Source of the DNA: Hyalella azteca
Taxonomy: Eukaryota > Arthropoda > Malacostraca > Amphipoda > Hyalellidae
Length of the DNA: 64,000 nucleotides
Direction: 5' to 3'
Assembly (NCBI RefSeq): GCF_000764305.2
Contig: NW_025946088.1
Location: 1-64,000, forward strand
Both the position numbers and the translations under genes were made by a program. Positions 53,886 to 64,000 of this stretch are shown here, one piece after another. The notes under the pieces are model-generated. The model did not search any database, was not told the DNA's origin, and worked only from the letters and a program-made list of their open reading frames with translations. The first letter of the stretch is position 1, and every line of letters starts with the position of its first letter.

Positions 53886-54359
53886 TGTAGGCCAGGTTAA
53901 TGTAGATAACCTTTCTGTCTCTTAACTTTCTATACACATTTTAATTGGCATGCCATGATGGGAGTAAGCTAGTGTCTTGAAACTAGTGTTTTATCAGTTG
54001 AATAGCTGGAGCAAATTAACGATGACGAGCTTTGAGATTTTGTTAACTTTAGGAGTTTTCTCAGTCGTCGAATAATAGGACAGTATTTCTATGACAACTT
54101 ATAGTGAAACTTCGATAGAAGGATTGTCGGTTTTGCGTTTAATAGAACATTGCTGTGAATCATTTGGTTGATAGTCTTAGCATTATTTGGATAACACTAG
54201 CAAAAACCTATGTCTTGTGCGGTAGCCGTGTGTTTATTTCTAATAAGAATTTTCTTTCTTTTTAATGAAAATTTAATTCGTTTCACGTTTAGGTTCCTAG
54301 CTTGTGTATCTGCTGAATGCATTAAAATCGGGTGAATGTGTCGCGGGTAGAACAATCTG
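53886..54359. other. Spacer after ACSL; nothing recognised
   Basis: No gene-like feature. Confidence 0.4.
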
Positions 54360-54567
54360 TGTTGCTTGAATGTTCTGCATGAGGGTTGTGTGTTGCCTGA
54401 ATGTTCTGCATGATGATTGTGTGTTGCTTGAATGTTCTGCATGAGGATTGTGTGTTGCCTGAATGTTCTGCATGAGGGCAGTGTGTTGCTTGAATGTTCT
54501 GCATGAGGGCAGTGTGTTGCTTGAATGTTCTGCATGAGGGCTGTGTGTTGCTTGAATGTTCTGCATG
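54360..54567. repeat. 31-bp minisatellite (TGTTGCTTGAATGTTCTGCA)
   Basis: Nearly seven units with TTG/CTG and AGGG/AGGA/ATGA variants. Confidence 0.9.
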
Positions 54568-54649
54568 AATATTGTCCTCGTTTGTGTACTTAATTATTGC
54601 TCTTCGTGTTCGCGCTCCTTCACGTCTCAATAGTTCAGGCCGCACCAGG

Positions 54650-54875
54650 TCCTATACTTTCAAAAAAAGTTAAGAGATCGTAAGTTCATCAGCCGATCAT
54701 TGACGGCCTTTCAAGCAAAATCCGCCAATCATAGACAAGAAAATAGAGCGTAAGTACTTACGTTCACTTAATCATAGACAAGAAAATAGAGCGTAAGTAC
54801 TTACGTTCACTTAATCATAGACAAGAAAATGGAGCGTAAGTACTTACGTTCACTTAGCGAATTTTGAAAGTATGG
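54650..54875. mobile_element. MITE with GTAAGTACTTAC core, copy 2, internally triplicated
   Basis: Same ends as copy 1 (CCTATACTTTCAAAAAAAGT ... TTTTGAAAGTATGG). A 43-bp internal unit with AAGAAAATAGAGCGTAAGTA and CTTACGTTCACTT is present three times (54727, 54770, 54813), against once in copy 1. Confidence 0.8.
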
Positions 54876-56792
54876 CACATGCAATCTTCACAGTGGGAAC
54901 ATATCCCTCCGATTATTTAACATTCGATTATTTGGCCTCATTCTGCCCTAATCCCAGTGGTATTTAATGAAAGTAAATACAGATAAAAGAAAATTAAAAT
55001 CTATGGATAGCCCTCTCAGAAATGCTGTAATAATTAAATTCATTACAACTGTGAATGCCAAAAATTTGTTACGTAGTCTCTGGTAGTGAGTACGTTGAAG
55101 CTGTTACTGAACTCAGTTTTTGAAATCATTCTTAACCTTTTACTTTATCTCAGATATTTCATTATTGTTTGGAAGCTTTTGTATATATATTGCTATGAGT
55201 AATTAAATGAGCTCGCTATAGAAGTGTTGCTGTAGTTGGCTTGCTCTACAATTACTACGGGATGGAAAGTAGCGGCTATTGAACTATACGTTTAAGCGAG
55301 GATCGTATCGACCTCGTAACATATTGATCCTAACGCTTGCCTTATTTCTGTTGATTCTTTCACTGTCATATCATTTATCATGTACAGATTATTGCCTCGC
55401 TTCTTGTTAGGACTCATTGTCCTATTCGATCTCCAAAGCATTCACGAATTTTCTCTCTTTATGTACCATTCATTGTTTGCCTGTATGCATATTGTCTTTT
55501 CACGGTTGTGGTGTCCATTGAGACGTGCTCGAAAACAGGGAATTTTCTCTCAACCATCTGTGAATCTCAAGTTTTTAATGATAATTTGATGCAATGATCA
55601 CATAATTTCTATGTTAAGTTGCCTCGGTATGACATAACTTTGTTTCAAAGTCTCAAATAATTTGAAAACGCGTGTATAAAAGAGTTATCGCTGTTTCATT
55701 TGGAATTAGTCTCGGGTGTATCCTCATTATAGAGAGCAAACTGTTCCGAAGTCAAATTAAAAGTCACCACTGATGTCTTGCATTAATTTTATCCAATACC
55801 GTAACGTTCTAATCCAATTCTTATCCAATTTACTGACAAACATCCAATTCTTATCCAATTTACTGACAAATGCTCTAAAAATGCACGACAGTCGCTCTGG
55901 GTAGCGAAGGCTCAACAGGGAAATGCCAGATGTTATGAATCTCAGTGTTGTCACTCCCTTCATTGGTAAGAATGGCAACAATGAAAGCTATTCTTAGTAA
56001 GACATTGATAATTGAGCTGTTTTGTGTATTTCATTGTTTTACTTAATTTATAACGTTGCAATCTTGCAGTCTTATTTTTGTCTATGTTTATTTGTGAATG
56101 ATATTCATATGTACGAAAAGATGGAGTAGCTCAAAATTTGCTTTCAAAAGTTTCAACTTTTTCCACATTTCACAGGACCTCCAACTGACATAAACACTGC
56201 ATTGTATTGTTCTCATTCTAAGAATTGTTCGTAATACTGAGCAGATAATGTCGTTATTTATTTCTCGTGCCTTGTCTGTTGTTTGTATGTACCTTGTCGC
56301 AGTTTAGTTTCGAAAAGTTTAAATATTATTGCAGTCCATTAACCTATTCTTTTTCCTCGTATCTTTTGTGTTACCAGCTCAGTGATGAATCTTTCTCAGG
56401 CGCTCACACGAGACCAGCTATTGTACGATTTATTTCGCAATTGTGACTGCTTGGGAAATTCCTTAGCCTTATTTCAATGTTGTAATTTCAATCCACAAGT
56501 TACATGCCCATTTAAGATTGCTGCCAGTTGACCATTCGTGGCTACAATAACATTCTCCACATGTCAACCTGAACGTGGCTAGTGGCGTACTCCGTAACTA
56601 TTATTTATCTTGGTTCAACTATTATTTATCTTGGTGCAGAAGACACCCTCGTCTCGTACGACCAGCATCCCAAAGCGTTCTTACAATCATATATTTGTGA
56701 ATGTGTTCAAGCATTTTTTTGACAACGCAACACAGGCGTACATATTGTAGAATTTTTTGATGTTGTCGAACTCGAGCGCAATGTCGTTGGCA
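54876..56792. other. Spacer; one short duplication
   Basis: ATCCAATTCTTATCCAATTT is duplicated at about 55811-55870. No gene recognised. Confidence 0.4.
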
Positions 56793-56924
56793 TGTGTTGT
56801 GTACCACCACAATGTGTTGTGTAGCACCACAATGTGTTGTGTACCACCACAATGTGTTGTGTAGCACCACAATGTGTTGTGTAGCACCACAATGTGTTGT
56901 GTAGCACCACAATGTGTTGTGTTG
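56793..56924. repeat. 20-bp minisatellite (TGTGTTGTGTAGCACCACAA)
   Basis: Six to seven units with TAGCACC/TACCACC alternation. Confidence 0.9.
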
Positions 56925-57663
56925 AATAATTGTTTCTGAATTGTTCTGAAACATTCTGAATAATTGTTTAATAAATACAGGGCATGTTCTCTGACCGTCT
57001 CACGCTATGAAGGATTGACCAAGCGCAGCATAAAAAAAAAACGAAGAATAATTCTCTCTTGTACTTTACATTGTACGCATTCGGTATTGAAATGATTTAT
57101 TCAAAGATATATTTCGTTGGTGATTACGAAATTCAATCACTACACATTTAAACACAAATTCATCGAGACTCGTAACCACTATATAATTTTTACTATTATT
57201 TATCGGATTAATAATTGTGAAACGCTAGACTTGCTCATCAAAATGGTATCGGAGATCCTCGAGAACACTCTCTTCAGTGTCAATGAAACGAAACTTTACT
57301 CTGAATTTTGCTGTAGCGACCGATATGGCACTTCTTAAGCTTATCAGTTGCTCGAGTTCATTGTTGAATTTAACATGAATGAATAAAGACTTCTTTTTCT
57401 AATATTCGGTGTTCTTTATTTGCTTCCTGGAGAAATGTATAATGATATGTGACGGACCTCTGCTACGTCTGCCTCATGTAATGTTCTGAAATTAAACAGT
57501 ATAATAATTCTTGAAGTCGATGAGACTATCCTGAGAAACGCTGATGAACGCGCGGCATGCAAATACGTACAAGCTATTTGTATTTTTAGGAGCTTTTGCG
57601 CGCCTAGGCGAGATATATTGAACCATTTAGGCGAGATATATAATATAATCAGCTAGAGAATCA
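56925..57663. other. Spacer before the LINE; nothing recognised
   Basis: A doubled AGGCGAGATATAT motif (57606-57645) lies at the LINE's truncated 5' end. Confidence 0.4.
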
Positions 57664-59734
57664 GTGTGGTGCGAACTTTCTCTCAAAGGCAAATATAGCC
57701 TCCTCATAAGAGTCGTGTGTAGATCACCAAACAGTTCTTCTGATAACGATAAAGTACTAAACAGTCTTCTACTGAGCATGACTTTCCGTTGGTCTCACAC
57801 GTTGATCGTTTGTGATTTTACTCATCCAAAGCTAGACTGGATCGATGGATCCTTTCCAAGGGATGAGGCATGGTCATTTCTCAAGGACACAGTTATGTCT
57901 GCAGTTGATGCGTGTGTACCTAAAATTTAGCTTGGTGGAGCAAAAAAACTCTGTGGATGAACAGAACAGTTTTAGCTAAGCTGAAAACAAAGAAGGAAGC
58001 ATACCAGCGTTATTTACAGACTCGTAGCGTTGCTGACTATAACCTATACGCAAGAGCTCGAAATCAAGCTAAAGAAAGCTGTCGCACCGCAGTAAATACC
58101 CTCGAAAAAAACATTGCTAAAAATGCAAAAAAATAACCTGAAAGCCTTCTTTTTGTACGCTAGCTCGAAGTGCAAGATGAAGGACGGTATTTCTGATTTG
58201 AAAGTAGATCAACGAAAGATATCCACTGATGAGGGCAAGGCTAACGTTCTTAATCAGTTTTTCAGTAGCGTATTCACTGAAGAGGACTTGAACAGTATTC
58301 CAGCTATTGAGGAACGCTCAGTCGGCTCTAAGTTAACAAGTTTTGAAATACAAGAAGAAGAGGTTCTCAAGCGCCTTATCGCTGTAAATCCAAACAAGTC
58401 ATGTGGACCAGACGGCTTCCACCCCAGATTACTCAAAGAGTTAGCAACTGTCCTAGCCGGCCCTTGAAGTCATTTTTTCGAAAAACTTTGAACGAAGGAA
58501 TTTTGCTGGCTGACTAGAAAGAAGCTCAAGTGACACCATTATTCAAAAAAGGTGACAAAAGCTGCCCGAGCAACTATTGCCCTGTCAGTTTGACAAGTGT
58601 CGTTTGCAAGGTAATGGAATCTGTTGTGAGGGATCGATTGATAGATCATCTGACTGCTAATAATCTCCTATCAGACTGTCAACATGGCTTTACTGCCGGG
58701 AGATCCTGCACCACTAACCTCTTGTCTACGCTGAACGAATGGACCCGCCTGCTGGATGAAAGGGAGCCAGTAGATGCAGTGTACCTCGATTTTGCTAAGG
58801 CATTTGACAGTGTCCCACATGAGCGGCTGTTGCGGAAATTGCAGTCTTTGGGAATTGGCAGCAATGTACTCAAATGGATCAGAGATTTTATAGTGGGGAG
58901 ACGCCAACGTGTCAGTATTAATGGGTCCGTGTCAGACTGGGCTCCAGTGCGCAGCGGCGTGCCACAAGGAAGCGTTCTCGTGCCTATTCTATTCGTTGCG
59001 TTTATAAACGATCTGCCAGAAGCTGAGTCTAGCGTGTGCTCGATGTATGCTGACGACACAAAAATTTATAATACAGTGAAGAATACGTCGCAAATAGTAC
59101 AGTTACAAGTTGATCTTGACAGGCTGGTTGACTGGGCTGATAAGTGGCAGCTGCGTTTTAACGCTGACAAATGTAAAGTAATCCACCTTGGCAAGAATAA
59201 TGAACAGCAAGGTTACAGTATGAGAAAACAATGAATTGAAGTAGTAATGAGTAATATCGACTATGAGTTGAATTTTTCTAAGCATATTGAAGGTCAAGTT
59301 AATAAAGCCAATAAACGACTTGGACTGGTCAGACGCTCTTTCGAGTTCCTAGATGCAGGAACGATGAAGCAGTTGTTTGTTGCTGTCGTGCGCCCGAACC
59401 TGGAGTTTGGAAACGTCGTGTGGTCACCGAAATTTGAAAAGGACAAAAATTTAGTAGAGAGTGTTCAAAGACGCGCAACAAGGATAGTTCCGGGCTTGAA
59501 AGGCAAGTCCTATGAGGAAAGATTAAAGATTATGAAGCTTCCAAGCCTCAGTTATCGACGTCTGCGTGGGGAACTCATTGAAGTATACAAGTTTACTCAT
59601 GGCTTATACAAGGTCCCAGAAGGATTACTAGAATTTGAAACAAGAACCAACACCAGGGGCCACGGCTATAAACTAAAAAAACTGCGTTGTAACACATCCT
59701 TGCGACAACATTTCTTCTCGCTTCGAGTCAGTTA
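57664..59734 (+). mobile_element. CR1/jockey-class LINE, 5'-truncated and decayed pol
   Basis: The endonuclease remnant at 57664-57850 has VWCELSLKGK and LIVCDFTHPKLDW (the family has GDFN). Its middle is deleted. A linker reads through 57944-58130, then a frameshift at an A-run. The reverse transcriptase follows: NPNKSCGPDGFHPRLLKE, a stop at 58465, then VTPLFKKGD, LDFAKAFDSVPHERLL, SGVPQGS and the catalytic MYADD at about 59043-59057. After another break at 59233 the C-terminal region KHIEGQVNKANKRLGL to the end at 59734 remains open. At least four lesions make it inactive. No ORF1 is seen. The exact clade is not determined. Confidence 0.85.
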
Positions 59735-60303
59735 ACACAGTTAGCTTCGCTAACAGTTAAGAGTTAAATGTTAACAGTGTTAACAGTTAACAGGAACAGT
59801 TAACAGTTAAGTGTTAACAGTTAACATTTGTGTTAACAGTTAACATTTGTGTTAACAGTTAACAATTAACAGTTAACAGTGTTATCATTAACAGTTAACA
59901 GTGTTAACTGTTAACAGTTAATAGTAAACAGTTAACAGTTAACAGTGTTAACAGTTAACAGTTAACAGTGTTAACAGTTAACATTTAATAGTTAACTGTT
60001 AACAGTTAACAGTGTTAACAGATAACAGTTAAACAGTGTTAACAGTTAAACAGTGTTAACAGTGTTAACAGTGTTAACAGTGTTAACAGTGTTAACAGTG
60101 TTAACAGTGTTAACTGTTAACAGTGTTAACTGTTAACAGTTAACAGTTAATAGTTAACAGTTAACAGTGTAAACAGTTAGCAGTTGACAGTTATCAGTTT
60201 ACAGTTAACATGGTTAACAGTTAACAGTGTTAACAGTTAACAGTTACCAGTTAACAATGTTAACAGTTAACAGTAAGCAGTTACCAGTTAACAGTTAACA
60301 GTG
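59735..60303. repeat. TTAACAG/TTAACAGTG simple-sequence array
   Basis: About 570 bp of GTTAACAGTTAACAGTGTTA variants. GTTAAC palindromes recur throughout. It begins immediately after the LINE's stop codon, so it may have grown from the LINE's 3' tail. Confidence 0.9.
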
Positions 60304-60738
60304 TGGAACTTGGGGTGATGTATGTATTATTAATGATACCAGAGTATCAGCACTTCACCTGCGAAGCTTCGTCTGCGTCTTCTTCGTCTGCGTCGTCTTC
60401 GTCTGCGAGAATTCTTCTGCGCTCGAGAGGCTGCGGAGTCAGCTCCTGTCGTAGGCTTTGGATCTCTTGGTTGTATTTGGAGTCAACTCCTGTCGTAGGC
60501 TTTGGATCTCTTGGTTGTATTTNTAATGATCCCAGAGTATCAGCACCTCACCTGCGAGGTAATGGTATTAATGATGTCAGAGTACCAGCACCTCACCTGT
60601 GGGGTAATGGTATTAATGATACCAGAGTATCAGCACCTCACCTGCGAAGCTTCGTCTGCCTCGTCTTCGTCTGCGTCGTCTTCGTCTGCGTCGTCTTTTT
60701 CTGCGTCGTCTTTGTCTGCGTCGTCTTCGTCTGCGAGA
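60304..60738. repeat. Compound repeats made from the kinesin exon end and its donor
   Basis: On the minus strand: (a) GACGAAGACGACGCA-type units at 60370-60405 and 60643-60735; (b) a 44-bp duplication at 60435-60522 of exon bases encoding YNQEIQSLRQEL; (c) three to four copies of GCAG|GTGAGGTGCTG followed by ATACTCTGGTATCATTAAT, each a donor-like junction. The N at 60523 marks an assembly join. Confidence 0.8.
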
Positions 60739-60739
60739 A

Positions 60740-60889
60740 TTCGTCTGCGCTCGAGAGGCTGCGGCGTATGTAGTAGTCAGCTCCTGTCGTAGGCCTTGGA
60801 TTTCTTGGTTGTATCGCGTCTGCAGTGCCGCCTCGTTTAACACGTTGACGACGGGCTTGTTCTTGATCTTCTTAGCGTTAGACGCAAAC
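60740..60889 (-). CDS. Kinesin motor/neck exon (kinesin-7/CENP-E-like), partial gene
   Basis: On the minus strand after acceptor AGTGACAG|G, the frame reads FASNAKKIKNKPVVN, then NEAALQTRYNQEIQGLRQEL. This is the last helix of a kinesin motor domain, the neck linker and the first coiled coil. The FAS.AK.IKN.PVVNE..L..RY..EI..LR.EL pattern is typical of kinesin-7 (CENP-E), a microtubule motor at kinetochores. No other motor exon is recognised in the window. The 3' part of the exon dissolves into arginine-rich repeats, so its donor is not certain. Confidence 0.7.
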
Positions 60890-61078
60890 CTGTCACTCAC
60901 AAAACCTTTCTCTTCTTTCACACACAAAACATTTCATCTTTCAAGAGGTTTGAGAAAATTAAGAATTATGTAAACGAAACAACAGTGACTGGTAACTACA
61001 CACAACGCAACAACAATGGCTGGTAACTACATATAACATAACAACAATGGCTGGTCCTATGGAGAAGCAACTCCATAG

Positions 61079-61816
61079 TTGGCAAGCCAACTTCTCCTTG
61101 AGGAGAAGCAACTAGTTCGAGATCTCGGAGTTTTGATGAGTACTGAAGCCACGTTCGATGCCAATATCGAGGAAATAGTCGCGCGCAGCCGGCAACGGAT
61201 AAGGTGGATATGGCGTACATTTAGAACGAGAGAAGATGCACCAATGATTATACACTCTTCAGAGCCCTCGTGCTCCCCAATCTTGAGTATTGCTGCCAAC
61301 TTTGGTCACCACTCAAGGCGGGTGCGGTGCGGAAACTGAAGGACGTGCAGCGAACCTTCACGTACTGGATCAGCGGCATGAGGGAGCTGAACCTGAACTA
61401 CTGGAAAAGGCTGAAACACCTGGGACTGTACTCAGTGGAGAGGAGAAAGATATATCATACTGTACACTTGGAAGATGATAACCGGACTGGCTTCCAACTT
61501 TGAGAGTGAGGCCTGCAGAATAGTGACACGTTGCAACGAAAGAAGGGGGAGACTGAGCAGGGTTCCCCCATTTAATAACCGAGCTGCGGCCGGAGTACAG
61601 ACTCTTTGTGTGGGATCACTGTCGGTGGTAGGACCGAGGCTCTTTAATGCCTTGCCAAAAGTGCTGAGAGGAGGGGAGTCCACCCTTGCAACATTCAAGA
61701 GACTACTCAACAATTGCTTGAGAAAGATCCCGGATTGTTCAGTTATGGGAAACTACCATCAGCAAGTGACAAGCAACAGCATCTTGCATCAGCTGGCCCA
61801 AAGGAGGGCAAATTAA
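61079..61816 (+). mobile_element. LINE 3' fragment (C-terminal part of pol), frameshifted
   Basis: Three frames in series: 61100-61257 (VRDLGVLMSTEATFDANIEE, WRTFRTRED), 61270-61477 (NLEYCCQLWSPLKAG, VQRTFTYWISGM, LNYWKRLKHLGLYS) and 61475-61816 (RGRLSRVPPFNN, SVVGPRLFNALPK, FKRLLNN). This is the conserved C-terminal region of CR1/jockey-class elements after the reverse transcriptase. The sequence differs from the 57664 LINE, so it is another family. 5' truncation and two frameshifts show it is dead. It ends near a GTCGTAAG repeat at 61940-61960. Confidence 0.8.
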
Positions 61817-61968
61817 CGGAACACGGCCAACGTTACATCCGGGACTCGAGGGCGGGGTGATCTGCCTAGCGACGACTCGGAGACGGAGGACGATGAAGGC
61901 GGCGCATCAGCGAGACCGGGGACTAGGAAGTCCCGAACTCATCGTAAGGTCGTAAGGTAAGGTGCACA

Positions 61969-62055
61969 TCAGCCCACCTCCACTGCATTCAAGCACCGCA
62001 TGTGCACTCCTCCACTGCAGTCAAGCACCGCATGTGCACTCCCCCACTGCATTAA
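61969..62055. repeat. 30-bp tandem repeat (CACTGCATTCAAGCACCGCA)
   Basis: Two full units and a third partial. The units end ACTGCATTCAAG or ACTGCATTAAG, an acceptor-like string, before a GC-rich open stretch at about 62053-62165 whose peptide I do not recognise on either strand. Confidence 0.75.
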
Positions 62056-62810
62056 GAGTCGGGTGGAGCGGTCGCTGAACGCCGCATCGAGCCCAAACGG
62101 CCTCACGCGGTTAAAATTTCTCGGCCAAGCTCTGCCTTCTAACGTCTGGCACATCCACATCCTACGAAATTGTACTCTATTATCAGATCGGTTGTGTTCA
62201 TACTAATAACCTTTATTGGCACTTACGTGTTCATAATTTACGGCAATGCTGTGTTGTGATAAAACAACCAAGTTAATTTAGGTTTTTTTGTATCGGATAT
62301 GATTATTTATTTATATTATTGACTGTGTCGGCATATTATTATTGAGCAAACCCGAGGAGAGTTATATTATTGACTGTGTCGGCACATAAGAGGTAAATTT
62401 TAATAACGGTATGGTAGCTCATGATTAAGCACACTAAAAATGCATGCTTGTCGCCTGGTCGTTATTCAGAGTATTATTAATGATTGTCTTCGGATCTCGA
62501 ATTCCAGCATCTTCAATCAATTCACTATTTTATATCATATCATTCATATGATACTTTTATATATCATGTCACTTTTTATATATCATATGATCCATGTATT
62601 TTAACTCAATCATTGTTCTGTGCGTGTATGAAATTGCGAATAAATGATCCAGTTCCTTCAAAATAAGAAATTTCGTGATTTTGAATGCGTTTAGGAATAC
62701 CAGCACGGAACGGTATAATGTATGCGTATATGGATTACCATACAATTTTATGACTGCACTGCGTATTATTTGAACGCGAGCCCAGCGCGCTCCTGCCCGG
62801 TGTTCATCGC
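62056..62810. other. Unassigned GC-rich stretch then AT-rich spacer
   Basis: 62056-62165 is open on both strands and GC-richer than its surroundings, but no family is recognised. The remainder holds a small TATATTATTGACTGTGTCGG duplication (about 62313 and 62362). Confidence 0.3.
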
Positions 62811-62976
62811 AAAAAATATAACTCAGTACTCACTGCAGTGAGTGACAGAGAGCGCATTTTCTCGTCGACGAAAACTTGAGGTCACGGACAGACGGACGGA
62901 CGGACAGACGGACAGACAGACATGGCGAGCACAATAGTGCATTTTTCCCATATAAGTGAGAAAATGAGCTAAAAAT
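62811..62976 (-). mobile_element. AGCGCATTTTCTC MITE, copy 5
   Basis: Reverse orientation, about 166 bp: AATATAACTCAGTACTCACT at one end and GAGAAAATGAGCTAAAAATG at the other, with a GACA/GACG simple repeat between. Confidence 0.8.
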
Positions 62977-63111
62977 GACCTCAGAATCATGTTTGCAATT
63001 TGCGCGCCTTCGTGTGGACCAGATTACAGTTTGATCAGACAGCACGACGCCTCACCAGATTGTGGATCAGACAGGGGATAAGTTTAAGCTATAGGCAGTA
63101 GACTTGAGTTA

Positions 63112-63236
63112 ATATGACTTAATTGGACGACTGTTCCATATGACTTAATTGGACGACTGTTCCATATGACTTAATTGGACGACTGTTCCATATGACTTAA
63201 TTGGACGACTGTTCCATATGACTTAATTGGAAGACT
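63112..63236. repeat. 26-bp minisatellite (ATATGACTTAATTGGACGAC)
   Basis: Five units. The first four are identical and the last diverges (GAAGACTCTTCC). Confidence 0.9.
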
Positions 63237-64000
63237 CTTCCATTAAGGCATCTTGCTGGTGAGAATGGGTGAGGTGGCTTAAGTCGTGTGCTAAGACTTG
63301 TTTACGCTTGTTATCTTAATTGTATACAGCAGTAGATTTTTCCTGACAAACGCTCTGTTGTTTCTACCTGAATTTGTGTAAAAAAATATGGGTGAAACAT
63401 CGGGGCCACATAGACTACATTTAGACCCCCTCCCAAATAATGCAAATGAAGACAATGCCACATCTGAAAGAACCACTATGGATATTTTTTCGCCTTGCAA
63501 GTTTTCCTTGGAAATTACAATAAATTTTTTGTAACATCTGTATTCCCGATAGTACATTTGGACGACTCGGACAAACACTGTTTTGTGTGTCCTAGTCGTG
63601 CTCCCTTATGAGATGAACGATAACTTATTATGGGATCGACGAAAAAAGTTTAAAGATCGACGAAAAAATTTCAACGGCACGCAAAGTATTTCTCACATTT
63701 GGAAGCTTATATGTTGTATGCGAGATGGACCAAGCCAATATTCTGCGAGTTTTTCGCTTATTGATCTACTACGAATAATATTATACGTTAATTCTATACG
63801 CTCGTCATGAGCTTCAAGTATGTTGCATTAATATCGCGTGTACTCAGGCGAACCAAACTGTCATTATCCTTGGTTTGAACATGTTGATGCCTTTAGTATG
63901 TCAAAACTGGCGTACATGATGAGGTTTTAATGTTCACAAATTCATTAACAATGATTCGGCTGCTACTATTCCACTCCTGGAGACTGTGTGTGGTGGTATC
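63237..64000. other. Spacer to the end of the window; nothing recognised
   Basis: Only short frames without motifs. Confidence 0.4.

Noticed and set aside
61969..62206. GC-rich frames on both strands as a coding exon
   Set aside because: Open on both strands, no recognised family, and next to a LINE 3' end that could account for the composition.

Overview
This is animal nuclear DNA with GT-AG introns, AT-rich spacers and very many minisatellites. I see no bacterial operon, CRISPR array, rRNA or tRNA gene. The best-preserved proteins look arthropod-like, notably a long-chain acyl-CoA synthetase that resembles insect Acsl, and there is one arthropod-style TATA plus TCAGTT core promoter. A malacostracan crustacean such as an amphipod is my guess, at low confidence. 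The window is a draft-assembly piece. Six copies of the 38-bp inverted Tn5 mosaic-end junction used in Nextera mate-pair libraries are embedded in it (five complete, one truncated), and four single Ns mark joins, so long-range order should be read with care.

Layout. 1-3.6 kb: a hAT/ZBED-type transposase gene with four clean introns, damaged by three frameshifts and one stop. 3.7-10 kb: a LINE endonuclease scrap, an old dispersed repeat and two nested terminal-inverted-repeat elements. 10.7-15.3 kb: seven exons of a DEAD-box RNA helicase (DDX27/Drs1-like) that stop at motif Ib, 18 bp before an adapter. 15.4-31 kb: mostly non-coding sequence holding a hAT MITE with a perfect 8-bp target duplication, many minisatellites, one candidate promoter and one candidate 30-nt exon. 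31.5-53.9 kb: an ACSL gene with 11 recognisable exons, one of them out of order. 54-57.6 kb: spacer with minisatellites and a MITE. 57.6-62 kb: a decayed LINE, a TTAACAG-type array, one kinesin motor/neck exon on the minus strand and a second LINE tail. The rest is spacer.

The most interesting pattern is that tandem repeats sit on splice junctions. In the ACSL gene nearly every exon has its acceptor or donor, often with part of the exon, inside a tandem array (21, 37, 71, 72, 75, 93, about 104 and 145 bp units). The kinesin exon shows the same. The donor repeat led me to the first ACSL coding exon at 31497-31622. The same logic exposes an assembly error: the exon at 46725-46866 belongs before the exon at 39334, with matching splice phase and a shared 21-bp intron minisatellite, and it lies in a block (41683-46954) bounded by an adapter remnant and an N that interrupts a 72-bp array.

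No pathway links the genes here. They are a ribosome-biogenesis helicase, a lipid-activating enzyme and a mitotic-type kinesin, and the adapters mean that even their linkage is uncertain.
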